DNA of 64,000 nucleotides from Tepidicaulis marinus (GTDB lineage Bacteria; Pseudomonadota; Alphaproteobacteria; Parvibaculales; Parvibaculaceae): NCBI RefSeq assembly GCF_000739695.1, contig NZ_BBIO01000005.1, positions 62,001 to 126,000 of the forward strand, read 5' to 3'. Shown piece by piece: positions 28,471 to 36,949 of this stretch (position 1 is its first letter; each line of letters starts with the position of its first letter). The notes under the pieces were generated by a model. It saw only the letters and a program-made list of their open reading frames with translations, ran no database searches and was not told where the DNA came from. The position numbers and the translations under genes were made by a program.

Positions 28471-29481
28471 TCAGATGTTGTAGCGCTCATGCTTATAGGC
28501 TTCCAGATTGGCAGGATCGGAGAACCAGGAGATCGTTTCGGAAAGACCGTGGCGCAGCCCGTCGATACCGGCAAATTGCGGTTCCCAGCCGATGAGGCGC
28601 TTGGCCTTGCTGTTATCCGCGCAAAGCCGCTCCACTTCGCTTGCCGACGGGCGCAGACGGCTTTCATCCGTCACGACCTTGATGTCCTGCTGCATCAGCT
28701 CGCCGATCAGGCGCACCGTATCGCCAATGCTGATTTCAAAGCCGGTGCCGAGATTGACCACTTCGCCGAGCGCGGCATCGCTTTCCAGCATCATGCGAAA
28801 GCCCCGCACCGTGTCCGCCACATAGGAAAAGTCCCGCGTCGGCGATTGGTTGCCGAGCTGGATTTCACGTTTACCGGCGGCGATCTGCGAGATCACGGTC
28901 GGAATAACCGCGCGGGCCGATTGGCGCGGGCCGAACGTGTTGAAAGGCCGGATCACGGTCACGGGCGTGCCGAAGGAAAGGTAATAGGAAAGCGCCATTT
29001 GATCGGCGCCGATTTTGGAGGCGGCATAAGGCGACTGGCCGACAAGCGGATGCTCTTCCGTAATCGGAACGCTCTGCGCCGTGCCATAGGTTTCCGAGGT
29101 TGAGGTTTGCACCACCCGCTCCACCCCGAGCGAGCGGGCCGCCTGCACCACATTCAGCGTGCCGGTGATATTGGTTTCGACATAGGAGGACGGGGCGACA
29201 TAGGAATAGGGAATGGCGATGAGGGAGGCCAGATGCGCCACCCGCGCGCAGCCGCGCATCGCTTCTTCCACCACGAAAGGATCACGGATATCGCCCGCAA
29301 AAACCTCGAACTGGCCGCGCACGTCCGGCGCGGCCCTGTCGAGCCAGCCCCAGCTGCTCAGCGAATTATAAAAAACGAAGGCGCGCACGTCATAGCCGGC
29401 GCGCACCAGGTTCTCGACCAGATGCGAGCCGATAAAACCGTCAGCGCCGGTAACGAGAATTTTTCCGGTGGCAGCAGACAT
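28471..29481 (-). CDS. legB: nucleotide-sugar 4,6-dehydratase LegB
   Basis: 336-residue short-chain NAD-dependent dehydratase that makes the 4-keto-6-deoxy intermediate from a GDP- or UDP-GlcNAc. It has TGADGFIGS (11-19) for NAD, the catalytic TSTSETYG and YAASK (Tyr/Lys), and FNTFGPRQSARAV. First gene of the five-gene legBGI-ptmE-legF operon, with AGGAAACCTCCCGC-type spacing at the start and a CtrA-like box about 50 bases upstream. A LegC aminotransferase, expected next, is missing from the window. Confidence 0.88.
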   Translation of the reverse strand: MSAATGKILVTGADGFIGSHLVENLVRAGYDVRAFVFYNSLSSWGWLDRAAPDVRGQFEVFAGDIRDPFVVEEAMRGCARVAHLASLIAIPYSYVAPSSYVETNITGTLNVVQAARSLGVERVVQTSTSETYGTAQSVPITEEHPLVGQSPYAASKIGADQMALSYYLSFGTPVTVIRPFNTFGPRQSARAVIPTVISQIAAGKREIQLGNQSPTRDFSYVADTVRGFRMMLESDAALGEVVNLGTGFEISIGDTVRLIGELMQQDIKVVTDESRLRPSASEVERLCADNSKAKRLIGWEPQFAGIDGLRHGLSETISWFSDPANLEAYKHERYNI

Positions 29482-29529
29482 AAGCGGGAGGTTTCCTCAT
29501 AGAGAATCTCTCCCGTATTAGAGCCGGAT

Positions 29530-29548
29530 ATGGTTAACGATGTCTTGA
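29530..29548 (-). promoter_or_regulatory. candidate CtrA box upstream of legB
   Basis: On the minus strand the sequence is TCAA-N7-TTAACCAT. The right half-site TTAACCAT is the full alphaproteobacterial CtrA half-site and the left half is one base off. It ends 49 bases before the legB ATG. Such a site would tie sugar synthesis to the flagellar cell-cycle cascade. Confidence 0.45.
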
Positions 29549-29576
29549 AACCCGCCTCCGGAAAGGCGGGTTTCCT
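29547..29576 (-). terminator. terminator of the ferredoxin gene
   Basis: Ten-base perfect stem GAAACCCGCC/GGCGGGTTTC with an eight-base loop, just after the ferredoxin stop. The T-tract for the minus strand is formed by the stem itself (TTTC) and the next bases. It overlaps the CtrA-like box of legB by two bases. Confidence 0.75.
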
Positions 29577-29598
29577 TAAGAACCAGAGTTAAAAAAGC

Positions 29599-30165
<567 letters not shown>

Positions 30166-30205
30166 TTAAAACGGGCGCGGTTCACAAACAACAACGGTTC
30201 GGCCC

Positions 30206-31327
30206 ATGACGCCCCCCTCATATGAAAGCGAAGCGGACTGCGTGGTCATCGGCGCGGGCGTTATCGGGCTGGCCGTTGCCCGCGCGCTTGCCCTGAAGGG
30301 CCGTGAGGTGATCGTACTGGAAAAGGCCGGGCAGATCGGCACCGAAACCTCCTCCCATAATTCCGAAGTCATCCATGCCGGGATCTATTACCCCGAAGGC
30401 AGCCTGAAGGCGCGTACCTGCGTGGAAGGGAAGGAGCGCCTTTACCGCTATCTGGCCGAACGCAGCATCGCCCACCGGCGCTGCGGCAAGCTCATCGCCG
30501 CCGCCGGCAAAGAACAGGAAGGCGAACTTGCCGCCATCCGGCAAAAGGCGGCGGCAAACGGTGTCACCGATCTTGAAAGCCTCACCGCCCGCCAGGCGCA
30601 GGCCCTGGAACCGGCGCTTGCCTGTAAGGCGGCGCTCCTATCCCCCTCCACCGGCATTTTGGACACCCATGGCTACATGCTGGCCTTGCAGGGGGACCTG
30701 GAAGACAGGGGCGGCATGATCGCCTTCGGCGCGCCGCTCTTAAAGGCCGCCCGGCTGAACGATGGCTATGGGCTGGAGGTGGGCGGCGCGGCGCCCATGC
30801 GCCTTAAAGCCCGCTGCCTCGTCAATGCGGCAGGTTTCAGCGCGCCGGACCTTGCCCGCAAGATCGAAGGGCTGGACGCAGCCCATGTGCCCCCGGCCTA
30901 TTACGCCAAGGGCAATTACTTCACGCTATCGGGCAAAGCGCCTTTCTCCCGGCTCATCTATCCGGTGCCGGAGGCAGCGGGCCTTGGCATTCACCTCACC
31001 CTCGATATGGGCGGCCAGGCCCGTTTCGGGCCGGATGTGGAATGGGTGGAAGGCCCCGATTATGCGGTGGATGCGGCGCGGGGGGAGCGTTTTTACGGCG
31101 CCATCCGCGCCTATTGGCCGGGGCTGGAAGACGGCGCGCTGCAGCCGGGCTATGCCGGCATCCGGCCGAAAATCCAGGCGCCGGGCGAGCCGGCGCGCGA
31201 CTTTCTCCTCTCCGGCCCCGCCGATCACGGGCTCGAAGGATTGCTCAATCTCTTCGGGATCGAAAGCCCCGGCATCACCGCCTCCCTCGCGCTGGCCGAA
31301 GAAGCGGTCATGCGCCTGGAGCTTTGA
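30206..31327 (+). CDS. FAD-dependent oxidoreductase, L-2-hydroxyglutarate oxidase-like
   Basis: 373 residues of the DAO (D-amino-acid oxidase) superfamily. FAD motif [19 protein letters not shown] (about 11-29) and the substrate-loop sequence [15 protein letters not shown] are those of LhgO/L2HGDH proteins, which oxidise L-2-hydroxyglutarate to 2-oxoglutarate and pass electrons to quinone. No transmembrane segment. Convergent with the Hpt gene. The exact substrate is an assumption from family resemblance. Confidence 0.85.
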   Translation: MTPPSYESEADCVVIGAGVIGLAVARALALKGREVIVLEKAGQIGTETSSHNSEVIHAGIYYPEGSLKARTCVEGKERLYRYLAERSIAHRRCGKLIAAAGKEQEGELAAIRQKAAANGVTDLESLTARQAQALEPALACKAALLSPSTGILDTHGYMLALQGDLEDRGGMIAFGAPLLKAARLNDGYGLEVGGAAPMRLKARCLVNAAGFSAPDLARKIEGLDAAHVPPAYYAKGNYFTLSGKAPFSRLIYPVPEAAGLGIHLTLDMGGQARFGPDVEWVEGPDYAVDAARGERFYGAIRAYWPGLEDGALQPGYAGIRPKIQAPGEPARDFLLSGPADHGLEGLLNLFGIESPGITASLALAEEAVMRLEL

Positions 31328-31330
31328 GAT

Positions 31331-31729
31331 TTAGCTGGCGAGAAGCAAATCGATATAGGCCGTCGCCGTATCGAGCTGAGCTTCGATCTCGCCGATCGCT
31401 TTGAGACGGGCGTCCTGCGCGCCTGCGCCAAGGCTCTCCGCCTCTTCGCAGACCGAGGCCACCGCCCACGCGCCGACCGCCTTGGCCGAGCCCTTCAGAC
31501 TGTGCGCCGCGCGGTGCCAGTCCTGATCACTCTCCGCATCCCGCATCCGGCTCACATAAACCCGGGCCTGCTGGCGGAAAAGACCCAACAGCTCCGATTC
31601 CAGATTGCGGTCGCCCATCGTGTAGCGGGAAAGATGAACCAGATCGACCGGCCGCCCCGCTTCGCCGGAAAACCCGTTCAGGCCTGCCAAAGCCTCAGCC
31701 TCACTGGCGATAGACATATCCTTCATACC
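31331..31729 (-). CDS. Hpt-domain phosphotransfer protein
   Basis: 132-residue histidine phosphotransfer protein. The motif HSLKGSAKAVGA has the phosphoryl-accepting His75, set in a four-helix bundle without kinase or receiver domains. It would relay phosphate between a hybrid kinase and a response regulator. The ATG at 31729 has GAAGGG 8 bases upstream. An AT-rich region with CtrA-like boxes lies upstream, so it may be part of the cell-cycle network. Confidence 0.84.
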   Translation of the reverse strand, partial: GMKDMSIASEAEALAGLNGFSGEAGRPVDLVHLSRYTMGDRNLESELLGLFRQQARVYVSRMRDAESDQDWHRAAHSLKGSAKAVGAWAVASVCEEAESLGAGAQDARLKAIGEIEAQLDTATAYIDLLLAS

Positions 31730-31886
31730 GAAGCCCTTCACAAACGCCACTTACTGCCCAAACCACCCGGGCTACCCAAGTCACCCAAGCTGCCCAGGCA
31801 CAAATCCGAACACGAATAATGTGCCTGTAGCTCACTCTATCGCGCAATGCCTTCTAAATACTTAGCCCCAATCGTTTTGGCACAGT

Positions 31887-31901
31887 TTAAAAAACGCTTA
31901 A
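31887..31901. promoter_or_regulatory. candidate CtrA box (TTAA-N7-TTAA)
   Basis: Exact TTAA-N7-TTAA (TTAAAAAACGCTTAA), readable on both strands, 158 bases upstream of the Hpt start. A further TTAA at 31908 and a near-perfect 16-bp palindrome (TTAA-N6-TTAA) at 31971-31986 lie in the same region. The base composition raises the chance of random matches. Confidence 0.4.
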
Positions 31902-31970
31902 TTCCCCTTAAAACTTTAAACAATTAAATCTCGATTTGTTTACGAATGGCGTTATTTACTGTCGAAAATA

Positions 31971-31986
31971 GTTAATCATTATTAAC
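31971..31986. repeat. near-perfect 16-bp AT palindrome
   Basis: GTTAATCATTATTAAC, with arms GTTAAT/ATTAAC. It carries TTAA motifs six bases apart. Could be a promoter or operator element for the Hpt gene or the candidate small RNA to its right. Confidence 0.35.
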
Positions 31987-31989
31987 AAA

Positions 31990-32118
31990 CGGTCGTTTTT
32001 AACTTGCGCCTAAAGTTAAGGCTTGGTAAAAATAACAAACGGGGCACCAACAGCCTCGTGAATCGTCAAGAACCCCTCGTAGTGCCCCCGGCGCCCCCCC
32101 ACGCCGGGGGCTTTCGTT
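31990..32118 (+). ncRNA. candidate small RNA ending in a GC hairpin
   Basis: No protein gene needs a + strand terminator here, yet the perfect 10-bp stem GCCCCCGGCG/CGCCGGGGGC (32084-32111) is followed by TTTCGTTT. The sequence in front, from the AT-rich region, has no long open frame. A short transcript ending at this hairpin is plausible. The hairpin could equally be a simple barrier between genes. Confidence 0.3.
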
Positions 32119-32227
32119 TGCGGGGCACCGACGAAGGAAGCACCGCGCGCCAAGGCGCGCTGCCACACTTCAAGTCTCAGATTGTTAGGATGCTTTTCCG
32201 CACGCATTCCATGCAGCAGGAAAATTG

Positions 32228-32614
32228 TCAGGCTTTCGGTTTCTCCGCGCCCAGCACTTTGTAGCCTTCCGCCGTCAGCTTGCAGACAAGCCAATCTTTC
32301 TTGATCGGGTTCTTGAACCAGGGCTCCGCCCAGCCCCGCTCGATGCAGGAGCGGATGGTGCGAATGTCGATCTCCTGCCCTTCATCGTCGAACAAAGGCA
32401 GCTTACCGCCCGGCTGTTTCAGCCCGCGAATGAGATAGCGCGTCTGCGCCCAGGTGGGTTTGTGGGAAAAGCGTGCTTCGTGAGCCTGCGGGCCATGCCC
32501 CGTCCCGGCAGCAGAGGCTAAGTCCCCGCTGCCGTTCGGAAGATCGTTCCCGGAACGGACGGCCTCCTCCGCCGCCGCCGGAATGGCCCCAAAGCGCTGC
32601 CGCTCACCTGCCAT
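32228..32614 (-). CDS. conserved small protein, unknown function, with structured leader
   Basis: 128 residues from the ATG at 32614, with GGGAGG 5 bases upstream. The N-terminal 45 residues are low-complexity and likely disordered. The C-terminal 80 (WAQTRYLIRGLKQPGGKLPL, then IRTIRSCIERGWAEPWF and a Lys/Glu-rich end) look like a small folded domain, possibly winged-helix-like. I do not recognise a named family. Its leader repeats at 33653 (see that entry). Confidence 0.65.
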   Translation of the reverse strand: MAGERQRFGAIPAAAEEAVRSGNDLPNGSGDLASAAGTGHGPQAHEARFSHKPTWAQTRYLIRGLKQPGGKLPLFDDEGQEIDIRTIRSCIERGWAEPWFKNPIKKDWLVCKLTAEGYKVLGAEKPKA

Positions 32615-32715
32615 ATCAGCCTCCCAGGCCAAGGTCTCAAGGCTTGTTGGGAAACCATCTTGAAACCTCGGGCAGCGGGACGCAAGAGCAACCGCGCCCG
32701 GCTAAAAGGCGCGGA
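32615..32715 (-). promoter_or_regulatory. structured 5' leader of the 32228 gene
   Basis: Read on the minus strand: a stem CCGCGCC/GGCGCGG (32692-32714) nested in AGCGGG/CCCGCT, then GGTTTCAAG/CTTGAGACC, then CCCAACAAG pairing with CTTGGCCTGGG so that GGG of the Shine-Dalgarno sequence is masked. The last 31 bases around the start match 27/31 with the copy at 33631-33661. This is compatible with a translation-regulating leader. Confidence 0.4.
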
Positions 32716-32741
32716 ACCCGCTCATTTCAGCGCCTACCTTC

Positions 32742-33074
32742 TCAGGGTGAAATGCGCAGCGACTGAATTTGCCCGCCCTTCAGCCCGAAATCGAACGTCA
32801 GCATGATCGGCGCACCGGGAAAATCACCCGCCACCTCCGCCCGCACGCGGCAATCACTGTCTTCGGCATCAACGACGGCCCGAGGCAGCGGCACCGCCTT
32901 GGCGGCGATCGCCGCGCTGAGAATCCATGCCCTGATTTCTTCACGCCCGCGATGCGTCCGGTTCTCGTCAAAAACCTCCGCATCCGCCGCGAAGGGCGCA
33001 AGAATGGCGTCCGCATCCAGCCGGGCGCTAGCCGCCATATAATCGGCAACGGGTTTGGGGAGCATAATCGTCAT
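32742..33074 (-). CDS. NTF2/SnoaL-like domain protein
   Basis: 110-residue alpha+beta barrel of the SnoaL/NTF2 family, which covers small isomerases, hydrolases and stress proteins. Starts MTIMLPKPVADYMAASA with the typical YMAA(S/A)xR.DAD pattern, then FAADAEVFDENRTHRG. The ATG at 33074 has GGAAG about 9 bases upstream. Divergent from an HxlR regulator 71 bases away, which probably controls it. Confidence 0.78.
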   Translation of the reverse strand: MTIMLPKPVADYMAASARLDADAILAPFAADAEVFDENRTHRGREEIRAWILSAAIAAKAVPLPRAVVDAEDSDCRVRAEVAGDFPGAPIMLTFDFGLKGGQIQSLRISP

Positions 33075-33145
33075 GACATGTCTTCCTTTTCTCAAGCGCG
33101 GCGTGAAAGATTGCCGGGTCTCATACATGCCGCTAGGCTTAGAAC

Positions 33146-33559
33146 ATGACAAGAACGCACGAAAAGGTAACTGACAGACCTCCAGGTAAGCGGCCCGACT
33201 ACACGGCGGAGCTTGCAGCGAGAGGCATCGAAAATGTGCTGCAGGTCATCGGCGGCAGATGGAAACTCGTCATCCTCTTCCAGCTCTTCGGCGGCAAGAC
33301 CCTGCGCTTTTCCGAACTCGAGCGCGCTATCCCCGGCATCTCGCAAAAAATGCTCATCCAGCAATTGCGCCAACTGGAAAAGGATGAAGTCGTCACCCGC
33401 ACCGTCCATCCCGAAGTGCCGCCCCGCGTGGAATACCGCCTCACCGACTGGGGTCAATCCCTCTGCCCCGCCCTCGACAGCCTTTTGATATGGGCAGAAG
33501 CCGCCTCCGCCAAAAAACGCGAAGCACTGTTGAACTTAGATAAGGCGGACAGTGAATGA
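33146..33559 (+). CDS. HxlR-family transcriptional regulator
   Basis: 137-residue winged-helix regulator. VIGGRWKLVILFQLFGGKTLRFSELERAI (here about 33-61, cut for length: key residues RWK and FSEL) followed by ISQKMLIQQLRQLEKDEVV is the diagnostic HxlR helix-turn-helix, with PPRVEYRLT in the wing. HxlR proteins often sense aldehydes, quinones or oxidants through Cys; here the one Cys lies near the C-terminus. The divergent NTF2-like gene is the probable target. Confidence 0.88.
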   Translation: MTRTHEKVTDRPPGKRPDYTAELAARGIENVLQVIGGRWKLVILFQLFGGKTLRFSELERAIPGISQKMLIQQLRQLEKDEVVTRTVHPEVPPRVEYRLTDWGQSLCPALDSLLIWAEAASAKKREALLNLDKADSE

Positions 33560-33598
33560 ACTTTTCGACAGAAACCTGACGCACGAGCGATTTCGGTG

Positions 33599-33652
33599 TC
33601 ACGCACATCTTTCTAAACGGAAAATCTCTACGCGCTGCCACTCATCCGCCAT
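33599..33652 (-). pseudogene. 17-codon remnant repeating the start of the 32228 gene
   Basis: Minus strand: ATG preceded by GGGAGG, then MADEWQRVEIFRLERCA and a stop. The first seven residues match the start of the 32228 gene (MAGERQR), and the 31 bases around the start match 27/31. After that the copy diverges. Either a decayed duplicate or a leader with its own short peptide. Confidence 0.55.
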
Positions 33653-33727
33653 ATCAACCTCCCGGCCAACCCCTCGAGGTGTGTTGGGAGATTTGTGCGG
33701 GCCCTTAAGGGCAACGAGGCAAGCCCC
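33653..33727 (-). promoter_or_regulatory. second copy of the structured leader
   Basis: On the minus strand CUCCC pairs with GGGAG of the Shine-Dalgarno sequence, around an inner CCUCGAGG palindrome; a second hairpin GAGG...CCUC lies upstream. The primary sequence differs from the first copy in the loop, but the Shine-Dalgarno-masking arrangement is kept. Confidence 0.4.
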
Positions 33728-33950
33728 TCAAAATTTCAGCGTCAGCCGGGCGGTTAGGCCGTGATCCTGCGCCTCGTCCGAAAGCTGGCCCTGATAGGCG
33801 ACGCTGAGACCTGCATCCGCTGAAATCGCACCGCTGAGGCCGGGGGGAAGTGATGACCGCTATTATGGCCATATCCGCCCCCAGCCAAGAACGAGGCGCC
33901 ACTGCAGCATTGACGCCCCCCGCGCCATGGGCGAGTCTGAGGGCCAACGC
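33728..33950 (-). pseudogene. autotransporter beta-barrel C-terminal remnant
   Basis: On the minus strand a frame ends with GLSVAYQGQLSDEAQ..., then DHG and ARLTLKF followed by the stop at 33728. A terminal Phe after alternating hydrophobic residues, preceded by a Y-x-G-Q-x5-DH pattern, is typical of the last strands of an autotransporter beta-domain. About 40 codons upstream the frame is blocked by a stop. Further fragments (RSWLGADMA) continue in another frame, so the gene is truncated and frameshifted. Passenger and most of the barrel are absent. Confidence 0.6.
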
Positions 33951-33974
33951 GTCCGGAATTCTGGGAAAGCCCGC

Positions 33975-36254
33975 ATGATCAAGCCGACATCCGCCTCCAA
34001 GCCTGCCGGGACCGCCCCGGCGCCTGCCCCAGCCGCGCCCGCCGCCAACGAAGACTCGCCCGAGGCCGGCCAGCTTTACCGCCTGATCAACAAGCGCCCC
34101 AGCCGCTCCATTCCCTATGTGGCCGCCCTTCTCAGCCTTTTCGCCGCCGGTACCGCCCTCGCCTATATGACCGGCCGTTTCACCGGGCCCGCCGCGTTGC
34201 CGTCAACGCTGGGGGAAGCCGCGCCGCTGCTGGCCGCCGTGCTCGCCCCCGTCATCATCATCTGGCTTTTTGCCTGGCTTATTTGGCGCGGGCAGGAAAT
34301 GCGGCTCATGGCCGAAGCGCTGGCCCGCACCGCTCTGCGCATTACCGAGCCGGACGAGACTGCCCGCGAACGCGCCAAATCGCTCGCCGCGTCCGTGCGC
34401 CATGAACTTCTCACCTTACAAAACGGCATGGACGCGCTGCTCGCCAATGCCTCCCATCTCAGCCAGGAACTTGCCGAAAATATCGACACGGTGGACCGCA
34501 GCGCGACGCGCACGGAAATGCGCACCGCCGATCTCGTGCGCGCCATTGAAGAGGGCCGCGCCAGCCTGGATGCCATTTCAAAGGCGCTCGGGAGCGAGGC
34601 CGATACGGTACGCAAAGCGCTGCGCGAGCAAAATGACGATGTGCGTGCGCTTACCGGCAATGCCGAAAGCGTGTTGAAAGAGGCCGCCGAAAAGCTGCGC
34701 CTGCAAACCGAAACCCTTGCCCGCGTGAGCGAGGCGGCGGCAACGGGCGCAGGCAGCACCGCCACCATGCTCGACAAGCAATCCTCGCGCCTGGAAGTCG
34801 TGGCCGAAAGCGCGCTTGGCAAAGCCGACACGCTCGCCCAGCGCTACGAGAAACAGCGCGAGACGATGCGCGGGACGGTGGAAAGCATCGAAAAAGAACG
34901 CGAGGCCTTGGACGCCGCCTTTACCCGCCAGCGCGAGACGATCGAAACCACGACCGAAGCGCTTGGCGCGCGCACGAAGGAAATCAACGAGAGCGTCTCC
35001 AAATTCGCCTCCGAACTCGACCATGCGCTGGAAGCGGCGGCAAAGCGCGCCAAGGTCATGGGCGAGACGTTCCGGCAGGAAGCGGGCGGCATGAGCGGCG
35101 CGGTGGAAAACGCCGCCAAGTCCATCGAGGAAGCGGCAGGCAAAGCCTCCCATAAAATCGAACAGGCGGCAGGCTCGATCCGCGCCTCTTCGCAGGATCT
35201 GGAAAGCAGCCTGCAAGGCACCACGGACACGATCAGCAGCGCCTATAAAAGCCTGCGCGAGGAAGTCGACGCCCTGGCGCAAAAGGTAGAAAGCAATACC
35301 GCCGCGCTGAAAGATACGTTGGAAAGCCAGCTTACAGCTCTTGCCAGCCGCTTTGGCGCGGAAACGGCCGGCCTGAAAGAGGCGGCGGAAGCCACGATGA
35401 CGGGCATCCACGATCACATCGAGGAACGGTCGAAAGACGCCCGCGAGACGCTGCACGATGCCGCCGTCGATATGGAAAAACTGTCGGAGCAATTGAACTC
35501 CGCCATGTTCCGCCTGGGCGGCGCGGCAAAAGATGCAGGCCGCTCGCTCCACGAGGCGACGGACGATTTGCAAAAGCGGATCGACGAGCTGCCTGCCGAG
35601 GCGACCGAAGGCGCAAAAGCGCTGCGCGAGGTGATCGAAGAACAGATCGAGGTGCTTGCCTCCATCGCCGATATCGTGGTGCGCAATGCCCGCGTTTTCG
35701 ACCGCACCGCCGCTGCCGCGCCCCGCACCCATGCCGCACCCATGCCGCCCTACCGCAGCGAGCCCCTGCCCGCCGCGCCCGCAGGCGTGCAGGCCGACAG
35801 CCGCTGGAGCCTCTCGGATCTTTTAAGCGCGGCGCGCAAATCGGAAACGAAAGAAAGCGAGAGCGCACGGGGCCCGCAAAAGAGCGGCGATCTGAGCCGC
35901 GCCTCTTTGCACATCATCGAGACATTGCAATCGCTTGCCATCGATCTCGACCGGGCGCTGGAACAAAGCCCGCCGCCCGAACTTTGGCGGCGCTATCACG
36001 GCGGGGAGCGGAATATCTTCACCCGCAGGCTCTACAACCTGCAGGGGCGCAATCTGCACGACAAGATTGCCGAGCGCTATGAGAACGACCGCGAATTCCG
36101 CCAGCACGTGGACAAGTTTATCACGCTCTTCGAGGAATTGCTGACCGCCGCCACCGAAAACGACCGGGAAAACATCCTGCTCGATACCTATCTCACGTCC
36201 GATACCGGCAAGGTCTATCTGATGCTCGCCCAGGCAAGCGGCCACCTGAGCTGA
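33975..36254 (+). CDS. large membrane-anchored coiled-coil protein, possibly TipN-like
   Basis: 759 residues. A Pro/Ala-rich N-terminus is followed by two membrane helices (about 46-65 and 83-103) and then about 450 residues of coiled coil rich in Ala, Glu, Lys and Arg. A C-terminal folded region (about 650-759, with WRRYHGGERNIFTRRLYNL) closes the protein. This layout resembles the polar-tip protein TipN of Caulobacter, though the similarity is architectural. The start at 33975 has GGGAAAG 8 bases upstream. A polarity or cell-cycle scaffold role is inferred. Confidence 0.6.
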   Translation: MIKPTSASKPAGTAPAPAPAAPAANEDSPEAGQLYRLINKRPSRSIPYVAALLSLFAAGTALAYMTGRFTGPAALPSTLGEAAPLLAAVLAPVIIIWLFAWLIWRGQEMRLMAEALARTALRITEPDETARERAKSLAASVRHELLTLQNGMDALLANASHLSQELAENIDTVDRSATRTEMRTADLVRAIEEGRASLDAISKALGSEADTVRKALREQNDDVRALTGNAESVLKEAAEKLRLQTETLARVSEAAATGAGSTATMLDKQSSRLEVVAESALGKADTLAQRYEKQRETMRGTVESIEKEREALDAAFTRQRETIETTTEALGARTKEINESVSKFASELDHALEAAAKRAKVMGETFRQEAGGMSGAVENAAKSIEEAAGKASHKIEQAAGSIRASSQDLESSLQGTTDTISSAYKSLREEVDALAQKVESNTAALKDTLESQLTALASRFGAETAGLKEAAEATMTGIHDHIEERSKDARETLHDAAVDMEKLSEQLNSAMFRLGGAAKDAGRSLHEATDDLQKRIDELPAEATEGAKALREVIEEQIEVLASIADIVVRNARVFDRTAAAAPRTHAAPMPPYRSEPLPAAPAGVQADSRWSLSDLLSAARKSETKESESARGPQKSGDLSRASLHIIETLQSLAIDLDRALEQSPPPELWRRYHGGERNIFTRRLYNLQGRNLHDKIAERYENDREFRQHVDKFITLFEELLTAATENDRENILLDTYLTSDTGKVYLMLAQASGHLS

Positions 36255-36271
36255 AGGAAGGCGCGGCGGCC

Positions 36272-36949
36272 TCAGCCCTCGCGCGCTTTCATCTCTTCGT
36301 GTCCTTCCACGGCATCATGAGTCCATTGCGCCATCTCTGCCATGATACCGCTCAGCCCCGTGTCGAATTCGAGCACCAGCTTCGCGACCCGCGTTTCATT
36401 CGTCGGGCGCACCGCCTCGAAGGAACGCGAGGCAACGATCCGGTCATTTGGATAGTCGATGAGCCGCGCATTTAGAACGATATGAACATTCTTACCCGCC
36501 CCGCTTTCATTTTCGACACCGAAGGCGCGCAGTTCGAGGCGCAGCTCATAATCCGGTTTCAGCCCGGCGCCCTTGCGCCCCACGGCGAGAAACTTGCCCG
36601 TATTGTCGAGCGAGGCGACGGTAAGCGCCTGAACCATGCGCGGCGCGCGGTCGGTCCAGCGGGCATCGGCGAAATAGCTCACCTCGTTAGGGGTCGGCAA
36701 ATAGACGATCCGGTTCGTATCATAGGCGGCCGGTGAAAAAGGTTCGGCCACGACGATCTGCGCCCGTGTCGGCTCTTCCTGCGGCATGGCAGGCTTTGCC
36801 GCCGTCAGCACGAAGATACTGGGCGGCTCGCTATCGGCGGCCGAAAGAACCGCGCAGCCCCCAAGCGCCAGCGCCGCCAATGACGCCAAGACGCCAAGGC
36901 GCCCTGCCTTCAAAAGACGGCGCGCGCCGCTCGAAACAAGTCTCATCAT
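36272..36949 (-). CDS. ABC-type transport auxiliary lipoprotein (PqiC/MlaB-associated type)
   Basis: 225 residues. Signal peptide ending in the lipobox ALGGC (about 29-33), so it is an outer- or inner-membrane lipoprotein facing the periplasm. The mature part has the ABC_trans_aux-type beta fold, seen next to MCE/Mla systems and in PqiC. It starts within the mlaD stop (four-base overlap), the last gene of the Mla operon. Likely helps the lipid channel dock at the outer membrane. Confidence 0.82.
   Translation of the reverse strand: MMRLVSSGARRLLKAGRLGVLASLAALALGGCAVLSAADSEPPSIFVLTAAKPAMPQEEPTRAQIVVAEPFSPAAYDTNRIVYLPTPNEVSYFADARWTDRAPRMVQALTVASLDNTGKFLAVGRKGAGLKPDYELRLELRAFGVENESGAGKNVHIVLNARLIDYPNDRIVASRSFEAVRPTNETRVAKLVLEFDTGLSGIMAEMAQWTHDAVEGHEEMKAREG

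Larger units (their letters stand above)
31730..32227. other. AT-rich intergenic region upstream of the Hpt gene
   Basis: A 498-base gap without a protein gene. Its left part (31840-32040) is the most AT-rich stretch of the window, with several TTAA motifs. Its right part holds a possible small RNA and a strong GC hairpin (32084-32111). Candidate promoter of the Hpt gene on the minus strand. Confidence 0.55.

Noticed and set aside
27622-29103. 493-codon frame on + over legG and legB
   Set aside because: Antisense to two genes with catalytic motifs, and no signal upstream.
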